64,000 nt of DNA from Clostridia bacterium (GTDB taxonomy: Bacteria; Bacillota; Clostridia; Christensenellales; Borkfalkiaceae), in NCBI GenBank assembly GCA_900768525.1, contig CAAGDF010000003.1:1-64000 (forward strand), written 5' to 3'. Position numbers and translations under genes: made by a program. The notes below the pieces were generated by a model, which worked only from the letters and a program-made list of their open reading frames with translations, had not been told where the DNA came from and did no database searches. Within the stretch, counting starts at the first letter, position 1, and the number at the start of each line of letters is the position of its first letter. Shown here piece after piece: positions 53,248 to 62,600 of the stretch.

Positions 53248-55041
53248 ATGTATATTATCTTTGACCCGACGAACGAAAAATACAAAAACATAAAGGGCGG
53301 TGTGGCTGAAAACAGCACCGTCCGATTTTTCGTTGAGTCGGATGCCGATAAAGTAATAATGGAGTTTTATGGCGATAATCGACCTATAGCCCGACTTTTC
53401 ACTAAAAGCGACGGCGGTTTTACGCTTGAAACTTCGTTTGAAAAGGGTTTGTATTTTTATAAACTCAAAGCGGAATTAAACGGTGAGGAGCATATTTTCG
53501 GCGCAAGCGAAAAACTTAATGCCGTCGGGAACGGCGCTCCGTGGCAACTCACGGTTTACCACGCCGACTATTGTACGCCCGAGTGGATCAAGGGCGGTAT
53601 AATATATCAGATATTTCCCGACAGGTTTTGCCGCGACGGTTCGCTTACCGTGTCCGCGGGTAAGATTGCGCGCTACGATTGGGGCGGAACGCCCACCTTT
53701 CGTTCAAGCGACGGTATAGTCAGAAACAACGAGTTTTTCGGCGGTAATTTCAAAGGCATAAAAAAGAAACTTGATTATTTAAAATCGCTCGGCGTTACGG
53801 CGGTTTATCTTAACCCGATATGCGAAAGTTACTCGTCGCACCGCTACGATACGGGCGATTATATGGCGATTGACCGCGTTTTGGGCAGCGAAAGCGATTT
53901 TGCCGATATGGTCGGCGAGGCTAACAAGCAGGGTATTCGTTTTATATTCGACGGCGTGTTCAATCATGTCGGCGCGGACAGCAAATATTTCAATAAATAC
54001 GGGAATTACGACAGTGTCGGCGCATATCAGTCGCCAAATTCGCCTTACTATGACTGGTTTACGTTTCGCAATTTCCCCGACGATTACGAGAGTTGGTGGG
54101 ATTTTAAAAACTTACCGTCTATTAAAAAAACTTGTGAAGATTTTCAGTCGTTTATAAGCGGCGACGGCGGAGTTTTGCAGCATTGGTTAAACCTCGGTTT
54201 TAACGGCGTTCGACTTGACGTTGCCGACGAACTTACCGACGAATTTATATTTAAAATTCGAGGCAAGTTAAAGCGCGAAAGTGCCGATAATCTACTTATA
54301 GGCGAGGTTTGGGAGGATGCGACCAACAAAATCGCATACGGAATACGCCGTAAATATTTCACCGACGGCGAACTCGATTCGGTGATGAATTACCCGCTTA
54401 AAGATGCTATCTGCGATTATTTGTTAAGCGGAAAAACCGACTATCTCGAACAGGTGATTTGCGAGCAGATAAACAACTATCCTAAGCCCGCGCTCGACTG
54501 CCTTATGAACGTGCTTTCGACTCATGATTCTATAAGGGCGATTACTCTTTTCGGCAGAAAAACTCCCGTATACAACAAGGACGAAATGGCGGGTGAAAAG
54601 CTCACTGCCGAAGAATACAACCGCGGTAAGGCGAAACTCAAATGCGCTTCCGTATTGCAATTTTTTTTATACGGAGTGCCCGCCGTCTATTATGGCGACG
54701 AAGAAGGGCTCGAGGGTGATCTCGATCCGTATAACAGGCGTTGTTTCGATTGGAACGATATCGATGAGGACTTGCTTTCGCACTATCGCAAAATATCGAA
54801 AATTCGTCTTGATAACAAAGAAATTCTCGCATATGGGCAAACGAACATAGAAACCGCGTTCGACGGCTTGTTCGTGTTCGGGCGAGAGTCTACAAAAGGT
54901 AAACTCATTATTGCCGTAAACGCAGGCAATAACGAATATAAATTAAAAACCGACCGCAAAGCCGAAGATTTATACGGCGGATCGGTCGGATATGAAACAC
55001 TTATACCCCCGCTCGGTTTCGTTGTGCTTAAAGCAGTATAA
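53248..55041 (+). CDS. GH13 alpha-glucan hydrolase (neopullulanase/cyclomaltodextrinase-like)
   Basis: The 597-aa GH13 protein has GIIYQIFPDRFCRDG, the CSR I FDGVFNHVG, GVRLDVADE with the nucleophile Asp, LLIGEVWEDA with the acid Glu, and LSTHDSIRA with the transition-state Asp. It resembles GH13_20 neopullulanases with a short N-terminal beta domain. Two dispersed-repeat copies lie in frame (53372 and 54283), the second overlapping the catalytic LIGEVW codons. ATG 53248 is used, though no ribosome site is visible. It probably trims glycogen. Confidence 0.9.
   Translation: MYIIFDPTNEKYKNIKGGVAENSTVRFFVESDADKVIMEFYGDNRPIARLFTKSDGGFTLETSFEKGLYFYKLKAELNGEEHIFGASEKLNAVGNGAPWQLTVYHADYCTPEWIKGGIIYQIFPDRFCRDGSLTVSAGKIARYDWGGTPTFRSSDGIVRNNEFFGGNFKGIKKKLDYLKSLGVTAVYLNPICESYSSHRYDTGDYMAIDRVLGSESDFADMVGEANKQGIRFIFDGVFNHVGADSKYFNKYGNYDSVGAYQSPNSPYYDWFTFRNFPDDYESWWDFKNLPSIKKTCEDFQSFISGDGGVLQHWLNLGFNGVRLDVADELTDEFIFKIRGKLKRESADNLLIGEVWEDATNKIAYGIRRKYFTDGELDSVMNYPLKDAICDYLLSGKTDYLEQVICEQINNYPKPALDCLMNVLSTHDSIRAITLFGRKTPVYNKDEMAGEKLTAEEYNRGKAKLKCASVLQFFLYGVPAVYYGDEEGLEGDLDPYNRRCFDWNDIDEDLLSHYRKISKIRLDNKEILAYGQTNIETAFDGLFVFGRESTKGKLIIAVNAGNNEYKLKTDRKAEDLYGGSVGYETLIPPLGFVVLKAV
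53372..53399 (+). repeat. dispersed repeat copy 16 (class A), inside the GH13 gene
   Basis: GCGATAATCGACCTATAGCC with CGACTTTT. The 24 nt TAATCGACC...CTTTT are identical to copy 3. It is read as GDNRPIARLF in the N-terminal beta domain. Confidence 0.9.
54283..54305 (+). repeat. dispersed repeat copy 17, at the GH13 catalytic motif
   Basis: GCCGATAATCTACTTATAGGC differs from the class A consensus at one core base. It is read as ADNLLIG, leading into EVW. This may be chance similarity because the protein motif itself is conserved. Confidence 0.5.
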
Positions 55042-55125
55042 ACCGCCGATCTTCCGGTGCGTAAAGCACGCAAAAGCATACGAATCCTTACACATTAACA
55101 CAACATTTTGAGGAAGGAAAAAACA

Positions 55126-57297
55126 ATGGACATTTTACAGACAATTACGCAGGAATTTTCGCTTAAACCCGAGCATGTAAACAATATAGTCGCGTTGCTC
55201 GACGACGGTAACACTATACCGTTCATCGCCCGTTACCGTAAAGAGCTTACGGGGCATATCGACGATCAGGTTCTGCGTGAATTATCGGACAGATTGACCT
55301 ATCTTCGCAATCTCGAAGAAAGAAAGGGCGAGGTAGAGCGCAGCATAACCGAACAGGGCAAGATGACCGACGAAATCAAGCAGGCACTCGAAGCCGCGGT
55401 AACGCTCACCGAGGTAGAGGATATTTACCGTCCGTACAAGCAGAAGAAAAAGACGCGCGCCACGATTGCGGCGGCAAAAGGACTTACTCCGCTTGCCGAT
55501 ATCATGCTTGCTCAGGAAATCAAAGAGGGCAGCGCGGAAGACATCGCGAAAGAATATATCAATGAAGAACTCGGCGTAAAAACCGCCAAAGAAGCGCTTG
55601 CGGGGGCTATGGATATAGTTGCCGAAGGAGTTTCGGACGACGCCGAACTGCGTAAAAAACTGCGTAATATCTTTATGCGCAACGGCGAAATATCCTCAAA
55701 ACTCGTCAAAACCGACGACGAAGGCGCAAAAGTTTACGAAAACTACGCAGATTATTCCGAGCCCGTCGCCGATATCAAGAACCACAGAATTCTTGCCATC
55801 AACCGCGGCGAAAAAGAAGGTTATCTGCGCGTAAAACTGGGCATTGATAAAGCGTTCGGCGGCAGGGTGTGTATGGCTGCGTTCGTAAAAGAGGGCAGTA
55901 TTTTCACGCCTTATGTAGAGGCGGCTTGCGCCGACGCATACGAAAGGCTTATCGCTCCGTCCATCGAGCGCGAAGTAAGAAACATGCTTACCGACGCGGC
56001 AAACGAACAGGCGATCAAGATGTTCGAGGTCAATTTGAGACCGCTCCTTATGCAACCGCCCATTCGCGATAAAGTTACGCTCGGCTGGGATCCCGCATAC
56101 AGAACGGGTTGTAAACTCGCCGTCGTGGACGAAACGGGCAAGGTGCTCGATAAAACGGTCATTTATCCTACCATGCCGCAAAACAAGGTGGAAGAGGGCA
56201 AAGCGGTCGTAAGAAAACTCATCGCCAAATACGGCGTTCAGGTAATTTCTATCGGTAACGGCACGGCTTCTAAGGAAAGCGAAATCATCGTATCCGATCT
56301 CGTGCGCGAATATAACGGCAAGGTTGCGTATATGGTGGTCAGCGAAGCGGGAGCTTCGGTTTACTCGGCTTCAAAACTCGGCGCGGAAGAGTTCCCCGAT
56401 TACGACGTATCCGAACGTTCGGCGGTATCTATCGCAAGGCGTTTGCAGGATCCGCTTGCCGAACTTATCAAAATAGATCCCAAGTCGATCGGCGTTGGTC
56501 AGTATCAGCACGATATGCCCGAAAGCAGGCTCGACAGCGTGCTTAAAGGCGTTATGGAAGACTGCGTAAACAAAGTAGGCGCGGATCTTAATACGGCAAG
56601 CGTATCGCTCCTTTCTTATATTTCGGGGCTTAACGCTTCGGTTGCAAAAAACATAGTCGCCTATCGCGAAGAGCACGGCAAGTTCAAATCGAGAAAAGAA
56701 TTGCTCAAAGTTTCAAAACTCGGGGAAAAGGCGTTCACGCAGTGCGCGGGATTTATGCGTATCCCGGGCGCGAAGAATATTCTCGATAACACCGGCGTAC
56801 ACCCTGAGTCTTACGATGGCACCGAAAAACTTCTTTCTCTGTTCGGTTATACCGATAAAGACGTCGAAAGCGGAAACCTCGGCGAACTGAAAGACAAAAT
56901 CAAAGCGTATGGTACGAAACGCGTTTGCGAGGAAACCGGGCTGGGCGCGGAAACTCTGAACGATATCGTAACAGAACTTTTAAAACCCGGACGCGACGTG
57001 CGCGACAGCCTGCCCAAGCCCATGCTGCGTGCCGACCTTATGGATATTAACGACCTCGTTCCCGGTATGAAAATAAAAGGCACGGTAAGAAACGTTACCG
57101 ACTTCGGCGCGTTCATCGATATCGGCGTTCATCAGGACGGACTTGTTCACGTATCCGAAATATCCGACAGGTTTGTTCGTCACCCCAGCGAAGTGCTTAA
57201 AGTAGGCGACGTTGTGGACGCAACGGTTATCTCTGTAGACGTTCGCAAAAAACGTATCGGATTAAGTCTTAAAAGTAAACCCGTAATCAATAAATAA
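55126..57297 (+). CDS. tex: Tex family RNA-binding transcription accessory protein
   Basis: The 723-aa protein has the Tex architecture. The N-terminal helical domain is TIPFIARYRKELTGHIDDQVLREL. A YqgF-homologous domain follows (KLAVVDETGKVLDKTVIYP). Helix-hairpin-helix motifs come next (VSLLSYISGLNASVAKNIV, SRKELLKVSKLGEKAFTQCAGFMRI). A C-terminal S1 RNA-binding domain (KIKGTVRNVTDFGAFIDIGVHQDGLVHVSE) completes it. GAGGAAGG precedes ATG 55126. Function in RNA metabolism is known only broadly. Confidence 0.95.
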   Translation: MDILQTITQEFSLKPEHVNNIVALLDDGNTIPFIARYRKELTGHIDDQVLRELSDRLTYLRNLEERKGEVERSITEQGKMTDEIKQALEAAVTLTEVEDIYRPYKQKKKTRATIAAAKGLTPLADIMLAQEIKEGSAEDIAKEYINEELGVKTAKEALAGAMDIVAEGVSDDAELRKKLRNIFMRNGEISSKLVKTDDEGAKVYENYADYSEPVADIKNHRILAINRGEKEGYLRVKLGIDKAFGGRVCMAAFVKEGSIFTPYVEAACADAYERLIAPSIEREVRNMLTDAANEQAIKMFEVNLRPLLMQPPIRDKVTLGWDPAYRTGCKLAVVDETGKVLDKTVIYPTMPQNKVEEGKAVVRKLIAKYGVQVISIGNGTASKESEIIVSDLVREYNGKVAYMVVSEAGASVYSASKLGAEEFPDYDVSERSAVSIARRLQDPLAELIKIDPKSIGVGQYQHDMPESRLDSVLKGVMEDCVNKVGADLNTASVSLLSYISGLNASVAKNIVAYREEHGKFKSRKELLKVSKLGEKAFTQCAGFMRIPGAKNILDNTGVHPESYDGTEKLLSLFGYTDKDVESGNLGELKDKIKAYGTKRVCEETGLGAETLNDIVTELLKPGRDVRDSLPKPMLRADLMDINDLVPGMKIKGTVRNVTDFGAFIDIGVHQDGLVHVSEISDRFVRHPSEVLKVGDVVDATVISVDVRKKRIGLSLKSKPVINK

Positions 57298-57309
57298 TTG
57301 CAAAATAAG

Positions 57310-57330
57310 CGGCTATAAGTCGATTATCAA
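57310..57330 (-). repeat. dispersed repeat copy 18 (class A)
   Basis: The minus strand reads CTTGATAATCGACTTATAGCCGC, 12 bp after tex. With copy 19 it forms an inverted pair flanking the terminator. Confidence 0.82.
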
Positions 57331-57359
57331 GCATTTTTCAAATCTTTTAGATAAAATAC

Positions 57360-57396
57360 AAAGCGGATTGCACTAAAAACAGTGCAGTCCGCTTTT
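57360..57396. terminator. bidirectional terminator between tex and rtcB
   Basis: AAAGCGGATTGCACT and AGTGCAGTCCGCTTTT form a 15-bp stem with one G-T pair and A/T runs on both sides. Confidence 0.88.
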
Positions 57397-57422
57397 AAAA
57401 TTGATTTTTTAGGGATATAACA

Positions 57423-57451
57423 GCCGATAACGGTCTTATAGCCGCGTTTTT
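57423..57451 (+). repeat. dispersed repeat copy 19 (class B)
   Basis: CCGATAACGGTCTTATAGCC with GCGTTTTTT, just beyond the 3' end of rtcB (which ends at 57455). Confidence 0.85.
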
Positions 57452-57454
57452 TGA

Positions 57455-58675
57455 TTATTTGCGCTTTTTGTCATCGTAACCATATTTGCCGCTGTCTTCC
57501 GCTGCTTTGAAATTATAAACGGGCTTTACGATGTCGATAATTTTAACCGTGTCGCCTATACGGTTTATTATGTCCTTCGTCGGTTTATAAGCCATAGGCG
57601 ATTCGTCCAAAGTCGATTCGTTTGCGGTAGTGGTAAAAATGCCGTTCATCTCGGCTTGAAATTCCTCTACCGTGAATATTTTTTTTGCCGCGCTGCGGCT
57701 GTACAAACGTCCGGCGCCGTGCGGAGCAGAACAGTTCCAGTCTTCGTTTCCCAAGCCCTCGCAAATCAGACAGCCGTCTTTCATATTCATGGGTATTATC
57801 AGTTTTTGCCCCTTGTGCGCGGGCACTGCGCCTTTGCGGATTATGCCTTTTTCGTCTATAAAATTGTGCACGGTTTCAAATGCCGGAAATTTTGTTATTT
57901 TCAGATATTTAACTATTTTGTCGCACATTTTTTTGCGGTTGGCAACGGCAAAATCCTGGCAAATACGCATATCGTGCATGTAATTTTGCATCGAAATGCC
58001 TTCAAGATAGCAAAATTCCGCGGTAAGTTTGGTGCGGTGCGCGTATTTTGCGGTAAGTTCTTTAAGGGCGTTCGGAATATCGGCAACTCTGCCTTGTGAT
58101 TTCAGTCTTTCGATCAGTTCTTCACGTTCTTTTTGCGGAGCGTTTTTGCATTCTTCCACGGCTTTTTTGGTGTAAATCTTCGCCACTTGCAAGCCGAGAT
58201 TTCTCGAACCGCTGTGAATAATCAGATATTTATCGCCATTTTTCGCTTTATCTACCTCGATAAAATGATTGCCGCCACCGAGCGTTCCGAGCGAACCGTA
58301 CACGCGGCAAAGATCCCGCAGTTGACTTTTGCAAAGCAATTTGTCGGCAAAAGGCTTGCGGTCCGAGTCTTTCTCGTTGTAATCGCTGCCTGCGGGGATC
58401 TCGTTTTTGATAAAATCGTCAAGTGCGGCGTAGTCGATTTTTATATTGCCGAGATTAACCGTAAGCATACCGCAGCCGATGTCCACGCCGATGACGTTCG
58501 GTACTATTTTATCGGTCATAGTCGAGGTAAAACCCACAACGCAACCCGCACCCGAGTGTGCGTCGGGCATAATGCGCACTTTTGCACCCTCAAACGGCGG
58601 TTTTGCTATCATTTCGTATATTTGGTTGATTGCCGACGGCTCTATAAGGTCGGTAAAAATTTTTAAATCGTACAT
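57455..58675 (-). CDS. rtcB: RNA-splicing ligase RtcB
   Basis: RtcB joins 2',3'-cyclic phosphate (or 3'-P) and 5'-OH RNA ends using GTP and Mn. The 406-aa protein has MPDAHSGAGCVVGFTSTMTDK, VIGVDIGCGM (metal Cys/Asp), GTLGGGNHFIEV, HSGSRNLG and the guanylated His in NCSAPHGAGRLYSRSAAK. No rtcA, rtcR or Archease gene is adjacent. It is shorter than E. coli-type enzymes at some loops but motif-complete. No strong ribosome site is apparent. Confidence 0.93.
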   Translation of the reverse strand: MYDLKIFTDLIEPSAINQIYEMIAKPPFEGAKVRIMPDAHSGAGCVVGFTSTMTDKIVPNVIGVDIGCGMLTVNLGNIKIDYAALDDFIKNEIPAGSDYNEKDSDRKPFADKLLCKSQLRDLCRVYGSLGTLGGGNHFIEVDKAKNGDKYLIIHSGSRNLGLQVAKIYTKKAVEECKNAPQKEREELIERLKSQGRVADIPNALKELTAKYAHRTKLTAEFCYLEGISMQNYMHDMRICQDFAVANRKKMCDKIVKYLKITKFPAFETVHNFIDEKGIIRKGAVPAHKGQKLIIPMNMKDGCLICEGLGNEDWNCSAPHGAGRLYSRSAAKKIFTVEEFQAEMNGIFTTTANESTLDESPMAYKPTKDIINRIGDTVKIIDIVKPVYNFKAAEDSGKYGYDDKKRK

Positions 58676-58791
58676 ATTTTTCGTTATGCGGCGGTTCGTA
58701 AACCGATTGCGTAAAAGCGACGGCGCCTGAAAGAGCGCAGGTCAACGGTCGGAAATGTTTTCACAAATGCAAACCACGTATTATCGGGTTT

Positions 58792-58816
58792 AAAAAACCG
58801 CCGCGAAAAGCGACGG
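58792..58816 (-). terminator. second terminator downstream of the SRP RNA
   Basis: On the minus strand CCGTCGC-TTTTC-GCGGCGG is followed by TTTTTT (58792-58797). It backs up the T-run directly after the RNA. The stretch 58676-58791 shows nothing recognised. Confidence 0.75.
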
Positions 58817-58830
58817 AGATAATCAAAAAA

Positions 58831-59098
58831 GGCCGTGCATCCGCTTTGACGTAAGGCACCGATGCGGGGGCAGCACAGGTGGCTCCTTCAAAGCTACCTC
58901 ATGGCACACGAAGCATATCCGCTTAGTGCTGCTATATCCCTATCCTGACACGGTTCACGGCAGTCCGTTGCATAAGACCTTGATATCATCACTCCTTATG
59001 CTGCTCTGCCATCCATGCGATGCGCCGGGGCGGACCTGCGGTCTTGCTATAGCGGATTGCAAGTTCAGGGCACCGCTAACTCCCCACCTGGCACGGCT
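58831..59098 (-). ncRNA. ffs: signal recognition particle RNA, large (Bacillus/Clostridia) type
   Basis: The minus strand begins AGCCGTGCCAGGTGGGGAG and continues with the Alu-domain hallmark GGTGCCCTGAACTTGCAATC and CGCTATAGC. It later has the domain IV segment GTGTCAGGATAGGGATATAGC followed by AGCACTAAGCGG. The ends GCCGTGC and GCACGGC pair, then TTTTTT terminates. Length is about 267 nt, matching the large SRP RNA with Alu and S domains. The apical tetraloop reads GGGA with AU closing pairs where GGAA is common. Confidence 0.93.
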
Positions 59099-59103
59099 AT
59101 GTT

Positions 59104-59130
59104 ATTTTATACCAAAGCGATAAATAAATC
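59104..59130 (-). promoter_or_regulatory. SRP RNA promoter (extended -10)
   Basis: On the minus strand TTGGTATAAAAT provides an extended -10 (TATAAA at 59106-59111), with a weak TTGATT 15 bp upstream. Confidence 0.55.
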
Positions 59131-59204
59131 AAGCAAAAAAAGGCAAAAAGGTCAAAAAGAAATAAACGGTTATGCGATTAAATGCAAAATTTGCCGAAAA
59201 ACGC

Positions 59205-59233
59205 TTTACACATTTTTTTACGTATGTTAAAAT
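59205..59233 (+). promoter_or_regulatory. ileS promoter
   Basis: TTTACA and TAAAAT with a 17-bp spacer, 450 bp upstream of the ileS start. The distance fits a long T-box leader. Confidence 0.75.
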
Positions 59234-59239
59234 GATTTC

Positions 59240-59595
59240 ATATTCAATACATTATATAATGCGAAACGGAAACACGCCTTTGGGGGCGGTTTTACAAAGC
59301 GAGGCAGGGGCGGTGCGAGCCTGCCGTAAAATCCCCATGGGTATCCTTCCGCAGCACAGCCTTCGAAGACGTGGCGCAATCGGCTTAAGTTTGCGCGGGC
59401 GGAATAGTCGGTTGCGTGATCCTCGCGTCAAGGGGGTTGAGTGCGCTCGGCGTTTATCGGTATACGTTTTGGCGTGCGCGGCAATTTTTGTGGTTTGCCG
59501 TGTCGCTGTCTGTGTTTTACTTGTGTTATCGCCGTGCGAAAAAGAGTGGTAACGCGGTAACTCCGTCTCTTTACGAGGCAGGGGTTATTTTTTTT
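59240..59595 (+). ncRNA. T-box riboswitch leader of ileS
   Basis: The T-box sequence AGAGTGGTAACGCG (59543-59556) matches the AGGGTGGNACCGCG consensus at 12 of 14 positions. It is followed by a terminator with stem AACTCCGTCTC/GAGGCAGGGGTT (59559-59588) and an 8-T run. Upstream, a GC-rich stem I region begins GAGGCAGGGGCGG / GCCTGCC, with GGGTATCC nearby offering an ATC isoleucine specifier. Uncharged tRNA-Ile would stabilise the antiterminator and switch ileS on. Confidence 0.85.
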
Positions 59596-59689
59596 GTCCG
59601 CAAGGTTTGTAGTTTCCGGCGGTTTCCGCCGTATGCAGACGTACCGCCCGATTATAAAGCATTGTAAAATAACGGAAGGGAGTAAAACC

Positions 59690-62600
59690 ATGTACAAAAA
59701 AGTCGATACTTCGATGAACTTTTTAGACAGAGAGAAAGAGGTTCTTGATTTCTGGAAAGAGAACGACGTTTTTGAAAAAAGTCTTGAAAAGACCAAAGAC
59801 GGCGAAGAATTTTGTTTTTACGACGGACCGCCCACGGCGAACGGCAAGCCGCATATCGGGCATGTTTTAACGCGCGTTATGAAGGATATTATACCCAGAT
59901 TTAAAACGATGAAGGGCATGCACGTCGCGAGAAAAGCGGGGTGGGATACCCACGGACTGCCCGTCGAACTCGAAATCGAAAAGAAATTAGGGCTTGACGG
60001 CAAGCAGGATATCGAAAAGTACGGTATCGAGCCGTTTATCAAGCAATGCAAAGAAAGCGTATGGAAATACGTTGGCGAATGGGAGAAGATGTCCGACCGT
60101 ATAGGTTACTGGGTGGACATGGACAACCCGTACGTTACTTATAAAGACGATTATATCGAGTCCGAATGGTGGGCGCTCAAAAAGATCTGGGAAAAAGGTT
60201 TGTTATACAAGGGCTACAAAATCGTGCCTTACTGCCCGCGCTGCGGCACAGCGCTTTCCTCGCATGAGGTTGCGCAAGGGTATAAGGACGTAAAAGAAAA
60301 ATCGATATACGTTAAGTTCAAAGCAAAAGGCGAGGATAAGTATTATCTCGTATGGACGACCACGCCGTGGACGTTGCCGTCAAACGTGGCTTTGTGTATG
60401 AACGCCAAAGAAAACTACGTGGAGATCGAAGCCGACGGAACGAGATACGTTCTTGCCGAAGCACTCGCGCCCAAGCTCTTTGAAGATTACACGGTAATAA
60501 GTACAAAAAAGGGTAAAGATTACGAATATGCCGAATACGAGCCTATGTTCGGTTACGCAGTAGGTTCGTTCAAAGAAAAGGCGTTCTACGTTACCAATGC
60601 GGAATACGTTACGCTTACCGACGGCACGGGTATAGTTCACATTGCGCCCGCTTTCGGCGAGGACGACGCCAACGTGGGCAGAGCATACAATCTGCCGTTC
60701 GTTCAGATGGTCGGTCCCGACGGCAAGTTCGTCGAAGCGGTTACCGATTACAAGGGCATGTTCTGCAAAGACGCCGACAAACAGATAATCGCAGACCTTA
60801 AAGCGAAGAACGTATTGTTCAAAGAGTTAATGTACGAACACAGCTATCCGCATTGCTGGCGCTGCAACACGCCGCTCATTTACTATGCGAGAAACAGCTG
60901 GTTCATAAAGATGACCGCCGTGCGCGACGAGCTTCTCAAAGCCAACGCGTCGGTCAACTGGATGCCCCCCACGATAGGCACGGGGCGTATGGGCAACTTC
61001 CTTGAAAACGTTATCGACTGGGGTTTATCCCGCGAGCGTTACTGGGGAACTCCGCTGCCCGTGTGGGTTTGTAAAGACTGCGGAAAAGTGCATGTGATCG
61101 GTTCTCGTCAGGAATTGTACGAACTGTCGGGCAAAAAGAACGTCGAACTGCACCGTCCGTTTATCGACGAAGTTACTTTCAAGTGCGATAAGTGCGGCGG
61201 CGAAATGCACAGGGTAAAAGAGGTTATCGACTGCTGGTTCGATTCGGGCTCGATGCCGTTTGCTCAGCTGCACTATCCGTTTGAAAACAAAGAACTGTTT
61301 GAAAAACGTTTCCCCGCAGACTTCATATCCGAAGCCGTCGATCAGACCAGAGGCTGGTTCTATACCTTGCTTGCGATTTCCACGCTGCTGTTCGATAAAG
61401 CTCCGTTCAAAAACTGCATAGTTTTGGGGCATGTAAACGACAAGAACGGCATCAAGATGAGTAAACACCTCGGCAACGTCGTCGATCCGTGGAGCGTGCT
61501 CGATAAGCAGGGCGCGGACGCGGTAAGATGGTATTTCTACACGTCATCCGCTCCGTGGCTGCCGTCAAGGTTTTATGAGGATGCGGTAAGCGAATGTCAG
61601 CGTAAATTCATGGGTACGCTGTGGAACACTTATGCGTTCTTCGTGCTGTACGCCGAAATAGATAAATACGATCCGTCGAAATACAACCTCAAAGATTGCA
61701 AACTGTCGCTTATGGATCGTTGGGTGCTTTCAAAACTCAACACGCTGGTAAAGACGGTAAACGACGGTCTCGAAGAATACAAGATTTTTGAAACCTCGCG
61801 CGCGATAGAAAGTTTCGTGGACGAACTGTCAAACTGGTACGTTCGCCGCGGCAGAGAAAGATATTGGGGCAGCGATATGACTGATGACAAGGCTGCCGCA
61901 TACACCACGCTGTGGACTGTGCTCGTAACCCTTTCCAAAGTGCTTGCGCCTTACACGCCGTTTATGGCTGAAAGTATCTACCGCAACCTTGTTCCGCAAT
62001 TTTTTGCCGACGCGCCGATATCCGTCCACCTTTGCGATTTCCCGAAGTGCGACGAAAGCATGATCGATACCGAACTCGAAGAGGGTATGGAGGACGTTCT
62101 CAGCATAGTTCTGCTCGGCAGAAGCGCGAGAAACATATCCAACGTAAAGAACAGACAGCCGCTTTCTAAGCTGTACGTAGCTACCGACAAAACGGTTAAA
62201 CTCACCGAAGGTCTTTACGAAATCGCCCGCGACGAACTTAACGTTAAGCAGCTCGAACTGCTGCACGACGCAACAAGGTTCGTAAGCTACAAAATCAAAC
62301 CGCAGTTAAAAACGTTGGGTCCTAAATACGGCAAAAAACTCAACGCTATCCGCACCTTCCTCGAAACGTGCAATACCGCCGAGGTTGTCGCAACCGTCAA
62401 GGCGGGCAAGACCTATAAAACGGTCATCGACGGCGACGAAGTCGAATTCACGCTCGACGACCTGCTCATCGGTTCGGAGAGTGCGGAGGGTTATGTGTCC
62501 GCAAGCGAAAACGGCCTTACCGTCGTTTTGGACGTTCATCTTACGCCCGAACTTATCGCCGAGGGAATCATGCGCGAACTCGTATCTAAAATACAGACCA

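Noticed and set aside
58926..59230. Short + strand frames across 58.9-59.2 kb
   Set aside because: They are the complement of the SRP RNA gene.
59172..59667. Open frames of 80-126 codons upstream of ileS
   Set aside because: They lie within the T-box leader, have no family resemblance, and the leader fold explains the sequence.
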